Shown in pieces: positions 52,831 to 62,146 of a DNA stretch of 64,000 nt. This DNA comes from JANMJD01 sp963828405 (GTDB taxonomy: Bacteria; Actinomycetota; Acidimicrobiia; Acidimicrobiales; Ilumatobacteraceae). The position numbers and the translations under genes were made by a program. The stretch covers positions 1,736,001-1,800,000 of the forward strand of contig CAWHEG010000031.1 in assembly GCA_963828405.1 (NCBI GenBank), in the 5' to 3' direction. The notes below the pieces were generated by a model. It searched no databases. It worked only from the letters and a program-made list of their open reading frames with translations, and had not been told where the DNA came from. Position 1 is the stretch's first letter; each line of letters begins with the position of its first letter.

Positions 52831-54453
52831 CTACATGCCGTCGAGCTGCGGCGGGGTGGCGGGCGGGCTGTCGTCGATGTCGACGAGCGTCGCCTCGGCG
52901 AGGAGCAGCACGCCGGCGATCTCCACGGCGTTCTCGAGGGCGATGCGCACCACCTTGGTCGGGTCGACGATGCCGACGTCGTCGAGGTCGGCGAACGTCA
53001 GGTCGCGGGCATCGAAGCCGTAGAACCCGGTGCCGTTGCGGCACTTCTCGACGACGGGTCCAGGATCCATCCCGGCGTTGAGGGCGATCTGCCGGGCCGG
53101 GATCTCGAGCGCCTGACGCAGGATCTGCACGCCGACGCGCTCGGCGCCCTCGCACCGTGCGGTCTCTGCCTCGACCGCGGCGACGGCACGGAGCAGAGCG
53201 ACCCCTCCGCCGGGAACGATGCCCTCGGCGACCGCCGCCTTGGCGGAGCTGATGGCATCGTCGAACGCCTCCTTGAGGCGCTTCATCTCGGCCTCGGAGA
53301 CGGCCCCGACGCGGATGACCGCCACACCGCCGGAGAGCTTGGCCAACCGCTCCTCGAGCTTCTCGCGGTCCCAGTCCGACGTCGTGTCCTTGATCTGCTT
53401 GCGCAGTTCGTTGCAACGGTCGCGGACCGCGCCGGGCGCGCCGGCCCCCTCGATGATCGTCGTCGTGTCCTTGTCCATCACGACCCGGCCGGCCTGACCG
53501 AGGTCGGCGACGGTCACCGTCTCCAGCTTGATGCCCAGTTCGGAGGAGACGACCCGACCCCCGGTGAGGATGGCGATGTCGTCGAGCATCGCCCGGCGCC
53601 GCTCGCCGAAGCCCGGAGCCTTGACGGCCGCCGCCGCCAGGGTGCCGCGCATTCGGTTGATGACGAGCGTCGCCAGCGCCTCGCCCTCGACGGTCTCGGC
53701 GATGACGAGCAGCGAGCGACCCGACTTGACGACCTCCTCGAGCAGCGGCAACAGCTCGTTCATCACGGTCAGCTTGCGATCGATGAGCAGGATCAACGGG
53801 TGATCGAGGACCGCCTCCATCGCCTCGGGATCGGTGATGAAGTAGGGCGACAGGTAGCCCTTGTCGAGCTGCATGCCCTCGACGAGCTCCAGGGCGGTCT
53901 CGATGCCCCGGGCCTCCTCGACCTCGACGACGCCGTCGCTGCCCACCTTCTCGATCGCCTCGGCGACCAGATCGCCGATCATCGGATCGTTGTGCGCCGA
54001 GACGGTGGCCACATGGGCGGTGTCGGCCTTGCCGTTGATCGGTCGCGACATCGCCCTGAGCTCCGCAACGGCGACGGCGAGGCCCCGGTGGAGCCCCCGC
54101 TTGATCCCGACGGCGCTGGTACCGACGACGAGGTTGCGCACCCCTTCGCTGAACATCGCGTGGGCGAGCAGGGTCGACGTCGTGGTGCCGTCGCCGACCG
54201 CCTGGCTGGTCTGCACGGCGGCGTCGCGCAGCAGCTGCGCGCCCAGGTTCTCGACCGGATCCTTCAGCGTTATCCGCTTGGCGATGGTGACCCCGTCGTC
54301 GCACACCTCGGGGGTGCCCCACTTGCGTTCGAGGAGGACAGATCGCGACTCCGGTCCCAGCGTGGCCCGTAAGGCATCGGCCATGGCGGCGGTGCCGCTG
54401 AGCAGCTTGACGCGAGCGGCGTCACGAAACAGGAGCTCGGTATGGGTCGCCAT
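52831..54453 (-). CDS. groEL-like: Divergent GroEL/Cpn60 paralogue
   Basis: 540-residue type I chaperonin subunit. LEDP-equivalent ITLKDPVENLGAQLLRDAAV, the ATPase loop VGDGTTTSTLLAHAM, KAPGFGERRRAMLDDIAILT and EGIVPGGGVALLRAVAAVEA are conserved. DGVTIAKRI is present, but the segment before it (ESRSVLLERKWGTPEVCD) and the C-terminus (DDSPPATPPQLDGM) depart from housekeeping GroEL, and there is no GGM or His-rich tail. No groES is adjacent. It follows a small acidic gene by 18 nt under a DosR-like box. I infer a stress-specialised paralogue; the housekeeping copy is presumably elsewhere. Confidence 0.88.
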   Translation of the reverse strand: MATHTELLFRDAARVKLLSGTAAMADALRATLGPESRSVLLERKWGTPEVCDDGVTIAKRITLKDPVENLGAQLLRDAAVQTSQAVGDGTTTSTLLAHAMFSEGVRNLVVGTSAVGIKRGLHRGLAVAVAELRAMSRPINGKADTAHVATVSAHNDPMIGDLVAEAIEKVGSDGVVEVEEARGIETALELVEGMQLDKGYLSPYFITDPEAMEAVLDHPLILLIDRKLTVMNELLPLLEEVVKSGRSLLVIAETVEGEALATLVINRMRGTLAAAAVKAPGFGERRRAMLDDIAILTGGRVVSSELGIKLETVTVADLGQAGRVVMDKDTTTIIEGAGAPGAVRDRCNELRKQIKDTTSDWDREKLEERLAKLSGGVAVIRVGAVSEAEMKRLKEAFDDAISSAKAAVAEGIVPGGGVALLRAVAAVEAETARCEGAERVGVQILRQALEIPARQIALNAGMDPGPVVEKCRNGTGFYGFDARDLTFADLDDVGIVDPTKVVRIALENAVEIAGVLLLAEATLVDIDDSPPATPPQLDGM

Positions 54454-54471
54454 CGCATGGTTCCTTTCGCA

Positions 54472-54681
54472 TCAGTCATCGACTTCTTCGGCTTCGGCTT
54501 CGGCCTCGGCGAGGTCGAAGGCGGGGCGGTGCTGATCGAGCACGTCGGCCTCGTCGGCTTCGATGGGCAGGTCGAGCAGCGGGACGATCGTCGAGCCGTC
54601 CTCCTCCAGGGTCTGGAGTTCCTCGTCGGCCCGCACGAGTTCGTCGTCCTGTCCGTCGGTTGGCCAGTCTCGATGTCCCAT
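54472..54681 (-). CDS. Small acidic protein preceding groEL-like
   Basis: 69 residues, strongly acidic: MGHRDWPTDGQDDELVRADE, LQTLEEDGSTIVPLLDLPIE, then ADEADVLDQHRPAFDLAEAE. The EADxADVxEQ-like stretch is recalled from short actinobacterial proteins found with stress genes, but no function is known. It starts about 52 nt after a GAACAT hexamer and 24 nt beyond that is the CGGGCTTTCGCCCC box. The groEL-like gene starts 18 nt downstream, so the two form one operon. Confidence 0.55.
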   Translation of the reverse strand: MGHRDWPTDGQDDELVRADEELQTLEEDGSTIVPLLDLPIEADEADVLDQHRPAFDLAEAEAEAEEVDD

Positions 54682-54762
54682 CGCGGCACGCTCCCGTTCA
54701 CATGTGGACGCCAGGGGGGCCCACTCACGACCATGTTCACCGGTCGGATGGTCACGGCCCTA

Positions 54763-54862
54763 GGGGCGAAAGCCCGATTCCGCGCCGCCGTCCGGCGGGC
54801 GTACGGACTTCCGTCCGTCGTCACCGGGACTTCCGTCGGCCCGCTTCCGGGACTTCAGTCCC
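54763..54862. promoter_or_regulatory. Cluster of four DosR-like boxes between groEL-like and nirK-like operons
   Basis: Within 100 bp: CGGGCTTTCGCCCC (54763-54776, minus), CGGACTTCCGTCCG (54804-54817), GGGACTTCCGTCGG (54826-54839) and GGGACTTCAGTCCC (54849-54862). The last has perfect arms and is almost the mycobacterial DosR box (GGGACTTTAGTCCC type). The first is followed on the minus strand by GAACAT after 24 nt. The 268-bp region 54682-54949 separates two divergent transcripts and likely controls both. Confidence 0.72.
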
Positions 54863-54949
54863 GGTGGCTGCGGCCGAGTGACCCTGGTCACGAGTCACCT
54901 CCCGGCGCAGGTTGGGCGGAACAACGAAACCGAAACGGGTGAGGTTCCC

Positions 54950-56391
54950 ATGACCGATCTGCTCGATTCCCCCGCCATCCCGGGCCCGTCGACGGACATC
55001 TCGCCGCCGCACCGACCATCAGGCGCAGTGCGCGAACGTGGGAGCGAGGGGTTCTGGTGGGCGATGGCCACGGCCATCGCTCTCATCGCCCTGATCTTCG
55101 CCGTCATCGGACTGTGGTTGCCGTCGCGGAACGCCGCCGGCCCGGCCAACCTGGCCACGGAGTTCGACGTCGAGCTCACCGACCTGTCCGTCGCCCCGAA
55201 CCACATCGAGGTGCCGGCGGGGGAGACGATCACCTTGCACGTGAAGAACGCCGGCGCGATCGGCCACGACCTCAAACTCGACGGTCAGACCGGCACCGAA
55301 CTGCTCGGACCGGGCAAGTCCGAGACCATCCAGATCGGGCCCTTCACGGCGGACGCCGAGGCATGGTGCACGGTTCCGGGGCACAAGCAGGCGGGCATGC
55401 TGATGCACATCGCCGTCGTCGGCGGGTCCACGCCGGCTGGCGCGTCGGCATCTGCGGTCGGGGCCGCGGCGTCCGGTGAGACCTCGGCGAAGTTGGATCC
55501 GAACGCCGAACCGTCCGCCGGCTGGGTGCCCTTCGATCCGGCCCTGAAGCCGGCGCCGGGTGGCAAGGAGCACGTGCTGGAGATGCATGCCAGCGAGAAG
55601 CTGATCGAGGTGGCGCCCGGCGTCACGCCAGATGATGTGGACCTTCGACGGTCAGGTGCCCGGCCCGATCCTGCGGGGCAAGGTCGGCGACCTGTTCACC
55701 GTGACGCTGGTCAACGACGGCAAGCCGTCGACCACTCGATCGACTTCCACGCCAGCAAGGTGGCCTGGAACGACGAGATGCGCTCGATCGCCCCGGGTGA
55801 GTCGCTCGTCTACCAGTTCGAGGCGCAGTTCGCCGGCATCTTCATGTACCACTGCGGCACGGCCCCGGCGCTGCACCACATCGGCAACGGGATGTACGGC
55901 GCGCTCATCATCGACCCGCCCGAACTCGGCCCGGTCGACCACGAGTACATCCTCGTCCAGTCGGAGCTGTACCTCGGTCCACAGGACGGCACGGCGACCT
56001 GACCAAGATGGTCAACGAGCCAGTGGGATGCCGTCGTGTTCAACGGGTACGCCAACCAGTACCTCAAGGCCCCGATCCGGGTGGAGACCGGGCGAGCGCG
56101 TCCGGGTGTGGGTGCTCGACGCCGGACCGTCGGAGAACTCGGCGTTCCACATCGTGGGCACCATCTTCGACACGGTGTTCAAGGAGGGTGACTACCTCCT
56201 CCAACCGACCGACAGGCACGGGCGGTTCGCAGGTCCTCGATCTCCAGCCGGCGCAGGGCGGTTTCGTCGAGTTCACCTTCGCCGAGGACGGGCTCTACCC
56301 GATCGTGACCCACAAGTTCGCCAACCCGGGCAAGGGTGCCCTCGGCCTGTTCCAGTCCGGGGAAGTCGAAGCCGCGACGGCCGGGCACTGA
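54950..56391 (+). CDS. nirK-like: NirK-type multicopper protein with N-terminal anchored cupredoxin (about six frameshifts)
   Basis: A membrane helix (WAMATAIALIALIFAVIGLW) precedes an extra cupredoxin: GHDLKL His, then WCTVPGHKQAGM supplying Cys, His and Met. The NirK-like two-domain part follows, with HSIDFHA, MYHCGTAPALHHIGNGMYGA and FHIVGTIFDTV giving all type-1 and type-2 copper ligands of copper nitrite reductase. The coding frame shifts near 55627, 55728, 55998, 56020, 56090 and 56225, always with motifs preserved on both sides. This suggests sequence errors, though decay cannot be excluded. Predicted to reduce nitrite to NO, or to act as a related multicopper oxidase. Confidence 0.72.
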
Positions 56392-56453
56392 CGCTGATCC
56401 CGGCCGTGTCGCGGCCTTCCGCGACGCCGCCGGGGGATCCCGCCGACCGGCCC

Positions 56454-56467
56454 GGGACGAAGGTCCC
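56454..56467 (+). promoter_or_regulatory. Perfect-arm DosR-like box upstream of the acs-PDH operon
   Basis: GGGACGAAGGTCCC is palindromic in its five outer bases on each side. It lies 57 nt before the small acidic gene that opens the acs-PDH-ACP operon. No good -10 hexamer was seen at the usual 22-24 nt spacing. Confidence 0.6.
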
Positions 56468-56524
56468 CGGGCTCGTTGCCCACCGGCCCTGACCCCGCCA
56501 CGAGCGGTCCCGCAGGCTGCGGAC

Positions 56525-56755
56525 ATGGACGAGCGGAGCAGCCCCCACCGGATTCCCGAGTTCTTCGACCCGTCGTTCGACGGGGAGCCCGAACCGGACG
56601 ACACCGAGCCCGAGACCGTGGGCGAAGGATCCGACGAGGTCCTGCAGATGCCCGGAGTCCCCTCGCCGCTCGATCTGCTGCGCGACCCCGAGGACGAACC
56701 CCTCGACCTCCCGGCGGAGGAGGGGGCGATGCACGTCATCCCGGGCGAGGTCTAG
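56525..56755 (+). CDS. Small acidic protein at the head of the acs-PDH operon
   Basis: 76 residues: MDERSSPHRIPEFFDPSFDG, then EPEPDDTEPETVGEGSDEVL and a tail rich in Asp, Glu and Pro (SPLDLLRDPEDEPLDLPAEE). No Cys, no membrane segment and probably disordered. Function unknown. The GTG of the acyl-CoA synthetase follows its stop by 3 nt, so it is translated from the same mRNA. A similar arrangement (acidic protein first) occurs at the groEL-like operon. Confidence 0.5.
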   Translation: MDERSSPHRIPEFFDPSFDGEPEPDDTEPETVGEGSDEVLQMPGVPSPLDLLRDPEDEPLDLPAEEGAMHVIPGEV

Positions 56756-56758
56756 GCC

Positions 56759-58473
<1,715 letters not shown>

Positions 58474-58477
<4 letters not shown>

Positions 58478-59457
58478 CCGCGGGCACCGGCGATCTCGAG
58501 CGCGGCCTCCTGCGCCAGATGATCCTCGTCCGGCGGTTCGAGGAGCGGTGCGTCGAGCTGTACTCGGCGACACGCATCCGTGGCTTCCTGCACCTCTACA
58601 TCGGCGAGGAGGCGATTGCCGCCGGGGCGATGTCGGTGCTCGAGCCCCGCGACGCGGTGGTCGCGACCTACCGTGAGCACGGCCACGCCCTGGCCCGCGG
58701 ATTGTCGGCCCGCTCGATCATGGCCGAGATGTTCGGCCGCGTCGAGGGCTGCAGCCGTGGACGCGGCGGCTCGATGCACCTGTTCGACGCCTCCACCCGC
58801 TTCTTCGGTGGCAACGCCATCGTCGGCGGTGGGCTGCCGATCGCCACCGGTCTGGCGCTGGCCGCCCGGATGCAGGGCCTCGACACGGTCACGGCATGCT
58901 TCTTCGGGGAGGGGGCCGTCGCCGAGGGCGAGTTCCACGAGTGCATGAACCTGGCGGCGTTGTGGCAACTGCCGATCCTGTTCTGTTGCGAGAACAACCG
59001 CTATGCGATGGGGACCGCGCTCGATCGCTCCGAGTCGGACACCAACCTGGCGCTCAAGGCCGCCGGCTACGAGTTGCCGGCCTGGACGGTCGACGGGATG
59101 GACGTGCTCGCCGTGCGCACGGCATGCCAGCACGCCACGACGGCGATCCGGGCCGGCGGTGGTCCGGCCTTCCTCGACTTCGAGACCTACCGCTTCCGTG
59201 CCCACTCGATGTACGACCCCGAGCGTTACCGGTCGAAGGAGGAAGTGGCGTCCTGGCGGGAGCGCGACCCGATCGACGCCCTCACCAAGCGGATGCTCGC
59301 CGACGGATCGATCGACGAGTCGGCGCTCGCCGCGATCGAGCAACAGGTCGTCGAGGAGATCGACGACGCCGTCGCCTTCGCCGATGCCGCCGCGCTGGAA
59401 CCCGTCGAGGAGCTCACCCGGTTCGTCCTCTCCGAACCCCTGGTGCAGGTGGCGTGA
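58474..59457 (+). CDS. 2-oxoacid (pyruvate/acetoin) dehydrogenase E1 alpha subunit
   Basis: 327 residues. The thiamine-pyrophosphate motif runs through FFGEGAVAEGEFHECMNLAA to ILFCCENNRYAMGT (GEG...NN). RGGSMHLFDASTRFFGGNAI and YRFRAHSMYDPERYRSKEEV, with the loop His and Ser, are typical of pyruvate and acetoin dehydrogenase E1 alpha. It decarboxylates the 2-oxoacid and passes the acyl group to E2 lipoate. The ATG overlaps the acs-like stop, and its own stop overlaps the E1-beta ATG. Confidence 0.88.
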
Positions 59458-60440
59458 TGGGGGAGACGACGACGTACCGCGAGGCAATGCGCGAGGCGCT
59501 GCGCGATGCCCTCGGGCGCGACGAGAGGGTGTTCCTGATGGGCGAGGACGTCGGGGCCTACGGGGGATCGTTCGGTGTCAGCCTCGGTCTGTTCGAGGAG
59601 TTCGGACCGGAACGGATCCGCGACACGCCGCTGTCGGAGTCGGCGTTCGTCGGCGCGGGGATCGGTGCGGGGCTCGGCGGCATGCGACCGATCGTCGAGA
59701 TCATGACGGTCAACTTCTCCCTGCTCGCCCTCGACCAGATCATGAACAACGCGGCAACGCTGCTGCACATGTCCGGCGGGCAGTTCAACGTGCCGATCGT
59801 CATCCGGATGACGACGGGTGGTGGTCGGCAGCTCGCCGCCCAGCACTCCCACTCGCTCGAGGGCTGGTATGCCCACATCCCGGGGCTCAAGGTGCTCACG
59901 CCGGCCACCGTCACCGACGCCCGCTACATGCTCTGGCCGGCGTTGTGCGACCCGGATCCAGTGCTGATCTTCGAACACGGCGGTCTCTACACGTTCGAGG
60001 CCGAACGCCCGACCGGCCCCGACGGCGACCCGTGGACGGCACGCGTCCGTCGGGCCGGCACCGACATCAGTGTGATCACCTACGGCGGCTCGCTGCCCAA
60101 GGCGCTCGAGGCCGCAGAGCTGCTGGCCGCCGACGGGATCGACGCCGAGGTGATCGATCTCCGGTGCCTCCGGCCGCTCGACGATGCGACGATCTTCGCT
60201 TCCGTGGCCGCCACCGGTCGGGCGATCATCGTCGACGAGGGCTGGCGCAGCGGCAGTATCTCGGCGGAGATCGCCGCCCGGGTGGCCGACCACTGCTTCT
60301 ACGACCTGGACGCGCCGATCGCCCGGATCTGCTCGGCCGAGGTGCCGATCCCCTACGCACGCCACCTCGAGGAGGCCGCGCTCCCGCGAGTCGACCGCAT
60401 CGTCGAGACCGCCCGGTCGATGGTGGCGCCCCGTGGCTGA
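59457..60440 (+). CDS. 2-oxoacid dehydrogenase E1 beta subunit
   Basis: 327 residues. TTYREAMREALRDALGRDER at the N-terminus, VFLMGEDVGAYGGSFGVSLG carrying the TPP-activating Glu, DTPLSESAFVGAGIGAGLGG and the transketolase C-domain with DISVITYGGSLPKALEAAEL are standard. Partner of E1 alpha in a heterotetramer. The ATG shares bases with the E1-alpha stop (TGATG), and E2 begins at a GTG 8 nt before its end, so the three are translationally coupled. Confidence 0.88.
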   Translation: MGETTTYREAMREALRDALGRDERVFLMGEDVGAYGGSFGVSLGLFEEFGPERIRDTPLSESAFVGAGIGAGLGGMRPIVEIMTVNFSLLALDQIMNNAATLLHMSGGQFNVPIVIRMTTGGGRQLAAQHSHSLEGWYAHIPGLKVLTPATVTDARYMLWPALCDPDPVLIFEHGGLYTFEAERPTGPDGDPWTARVRRAGTDISVITYGGSLPKALEAAELLAADGIDAEVIDLRCLRPLDDATIFASVAATGRAIIVDEGWRSGSISAEIAARVADHCFYDLDAPIARICSAEVPIPYARHLEEAALPRVDRIVETARSMVAPRG

Positions 60441-61839
60441 ATCCGAGGCGCTCTACGTGATGCCGTCGCTGGGCGCCGACATGACCGAGGGCACCGTCGT
60501 GCGCTGGCTGGTGCGACCGGGCGACCTGGTTCATCGGGGGGACATCGTCGCCACGATCGACACCGACAAGGCCGAGATCGACGCCGAGATCTTCCAGGAC
60601 GGCCGGATCGACGAGCTGCTCGTCCCGATCGGGGAGCGGGTGCCCGTCGGGACGGCCCTCGCCCGCTTGACCTCGGCCGGCCCCGTGTCCGCCGCCGCGG
60701 TGTCCGGCGTCCCGGTGTCCGGCGGCCCGGTGTCCGCCGCCGCGGTGTCCGGCGTCCCGGTGTCCGGCGTCCCGGTGTCCGGCGTCCCGGCCACGGTGCT
60801 GTCCGGGAGTGTCGTCGCCCGTACCCGTCCCTCGACGTTCTCACCGCTGGTCCGACGTCTGGCCGCGGACCACGGGCTCGATCTGACGCGACTCGAGGGC
60901 CACGGCCCGGGTGGCACGGTGACCCGGGGTGATGTGGAGGGCGCCGAGGTCCGGCGACTGCCCGGGCGGGTCGTCGTTCGCGCCTCGCCGCGGGCCCGGC
61001 GGCTGGCCGCGGCCGCCGGGTTGGAACTCTCCGGCATCAGCGGAACCGGGCCGGGCGGGGCGGTACTCGCCACCGACATCCGGACCGTCACCCCCGTCAC
61101 GGGGACGCCACCACCCGGCGCGCCACCATCCGAAGGGCCATCACCCGAAGGGCCGACGGCGTCGGCGGTTGGTGCAACGCGCCGGCCGCGCCGGCCGCTC
61201 GCCGATCTGATGAGCCGATCGAAGCGCGAGATCCCCCACTACTACCTCGCCCAGGATGTCAGCTTCGCGGCGGCATCGGCCTGGCTGCTGGAGACCAACG
61301 CCGACCGTTCCGCTGCCAGCCGGCTGCTGCCCGTGGCCCTCGTCCTCAAGGCAACGGCACTCGCCGTCGAGCAGACCGACGGGTTCAACGGGTTCTGGGT
61401 CGACGGCGAGTTCCGACCTGCGGACGCCGTCCATCTCGGGGTGGCGATCGCCCGGCGGGGTGGCGGGCTGCTCGCACCGTGCATCCATGACGCGGCGCGT
61501 CTTCCCCTCGACGAGCTGATGAGCTGCCTGCGCGACCTGGTCGAGCGGACTCGCTCGGGTCGGATGCGCTCGTCCGAGATGAGCGACGCCACGGTGACCG
61601 TCACGGCGCTCGGCGACCAGGGGGTCCAGCAGGTCTTCGGTGTGATCTATCCGCCGCAGGTGGCGATGATCGGCGTCGGGGCGATCACCGAACGTGCCTG
61701 GGCCGAACGCGGCATGGTCGGTGCCCGACCCGTCGTCACCTTGACGCTGGCCGCCGACCATCGGGCCAGCGACGGCCATGACGGCGCCCGTCTGCTGGCC
61801 CGGATCGACGCGCTGCTCCAATCGCCGAACGAACTGTAG
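60433..61839 (+). CDS. 2-oxoacid dehydrogenase E2 (lipoamide acyltransferase) with two binding domains
   Basis: 468 residues. Lipoyl domain at 1-80 with lipoate Lys in DTDKAEIDAEIFQDGR. Then a linker of (PVSGV)n-type repeats (about 85-119). Next come two peripheral-subunit-binding domains: STFSPLVRRLAADHGLDLTR to GPGGTVTRGDVE, and ASPRARRLAAAAGLELSGIS to GPGGAVLATDI. The acyltransferase domain ends in TLTLAADHRASDGHDGARLL (catalytic His and Asp-Gly). Most E2 proteins have one binding domain. The GTG start overlaps E1 beta. No E3 gene follows, so E3 must come from elsewhere. Confidence 0.87.
   Translation: MAESEALYVMPSLGADMTEGTVVRWLVRPGDLVHRGDIVATIDTDKAEIDAEIFQDGRIDELLVPIGERVPVGTALARLTSAGPVSAAAVSGVPVSGGPVSAAAVSGVPVSGVPVSGVPATVLSGSVVARTRPSTFSPLVRRLAADHGLDLTRLEGHGPGGTVTRGDVEGAEVRRLPGRVVVRASPRARRLAAAAGLELSGISGTGPGGAVLATDIRTVTPVTGTPPPGAPPSEGPSPEGPTASAVGATRRPRRPLADLMSRSKREIPHYYLAQDVSFAAASAWLLETNADRSAASRLLPVALVLKATALAVEQTDGFNGFWVDGEFRPADAVHLGVAIARRGGGLLAPCIHDAARLPLDELMSCLRDLVERTRSGRMRSSEMSDATVTVTALGDQGVQQVFGVIYPPQVAMIGVGAITERAWAERGMVGARPVVTLTLAADHRASDGHDGARLLARIDALLQSPNEL
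60685..60789. repeat. Seven 15-bp tandem repeats in the E2 linker
   Basis: Units start with GTGTCCGGCGTCCCG or close variants (GTGTCCGCCGCCGCG, GTGTCCGGCGGCCCG) every 15 bp from 60685 to 60775. They are in frame and encode VSGVP/VSAAA/VSGGP units in the flexible Ala/Pro linker after the lipoyl domain. Copy number may vary between strains without frame loss. Confidence 0.85.
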
Positions 61840-61849
61840 GAGACCTCCG

Positions 61850-62104
61850 ATGGACCACGACGATCTGCGCCAGTGCATCGACCGGGCGCTCGGGCGAATC
61901 GCCCCGGACCTGGATCCGGCAACCCTGCCGACCGACCGCGATCTGGTCGAGTCGGCCGATCTCGACTCGATGGACTTCCTCAACCTGATGACGGCCATCG
62001 AGACGGATCTCGCCGTCACGGTGCCCGAACGCGACTACGCCAAGGTGCGCACCATCGAGGCGATGATCGAGTACCTCGGGGCACGGACGGGCGTCGGTTC
62101 CTGA
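61850..62104 (+). CDS. Acyl carrier protein
   Basis: 84 residues starting MDHDDLRQCIDRALGRIAPD. The phosphopantetheine site is in ESADLDSMDFLNLMTAIETD (DSM where DSL is usual). The helix IV region KVRTIEAMIEYLGA ends it. AGGAGACC gives a good RBS 10 nt after the E2 stop. A carrier protein in a pyruvate-dehydrogenase-like operon is unusual. It might accept the acyl group from E2 or the acyl-CoA synthetase, for lipid synthesis or storage, but this is inference. Confidence 0.82.
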   Translation: MDHDDLRQCIDRALGRIAPDLDPATLPTDRDLVESADLDSMDFLNLMTAIETDLAVTVPERDYAKVRTIEAMIEYLGARTGVGS

Positions 62105-62123
62105 TCGCGCCGCGCCGAGGCCG

Positions 62124-62137
62124 GGGACCAACGGCCC
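62124..62137 (+). promoter_or_regulatory. DosR-like box upstream of the P-type ATPase
   Basis: GGGACCAACGGCCC, 10 nt before the GTG that opens the ATPase frame. The -10 hexamer is unclear: CAGAGT at 62157 is 19 nt downstream and would put transcription start inside the proposed coding region, so the true start may be a TTG at 62162. Confidence 0.5.
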
Positions 62138-62146
62138 TGGTCGCCG

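Noticed and set aside
60685..60789. Regular 15-bp repeats considered as a CRISPR-like array
   Set aside because: No spacers; in-frame codon repeats of a protein linker.
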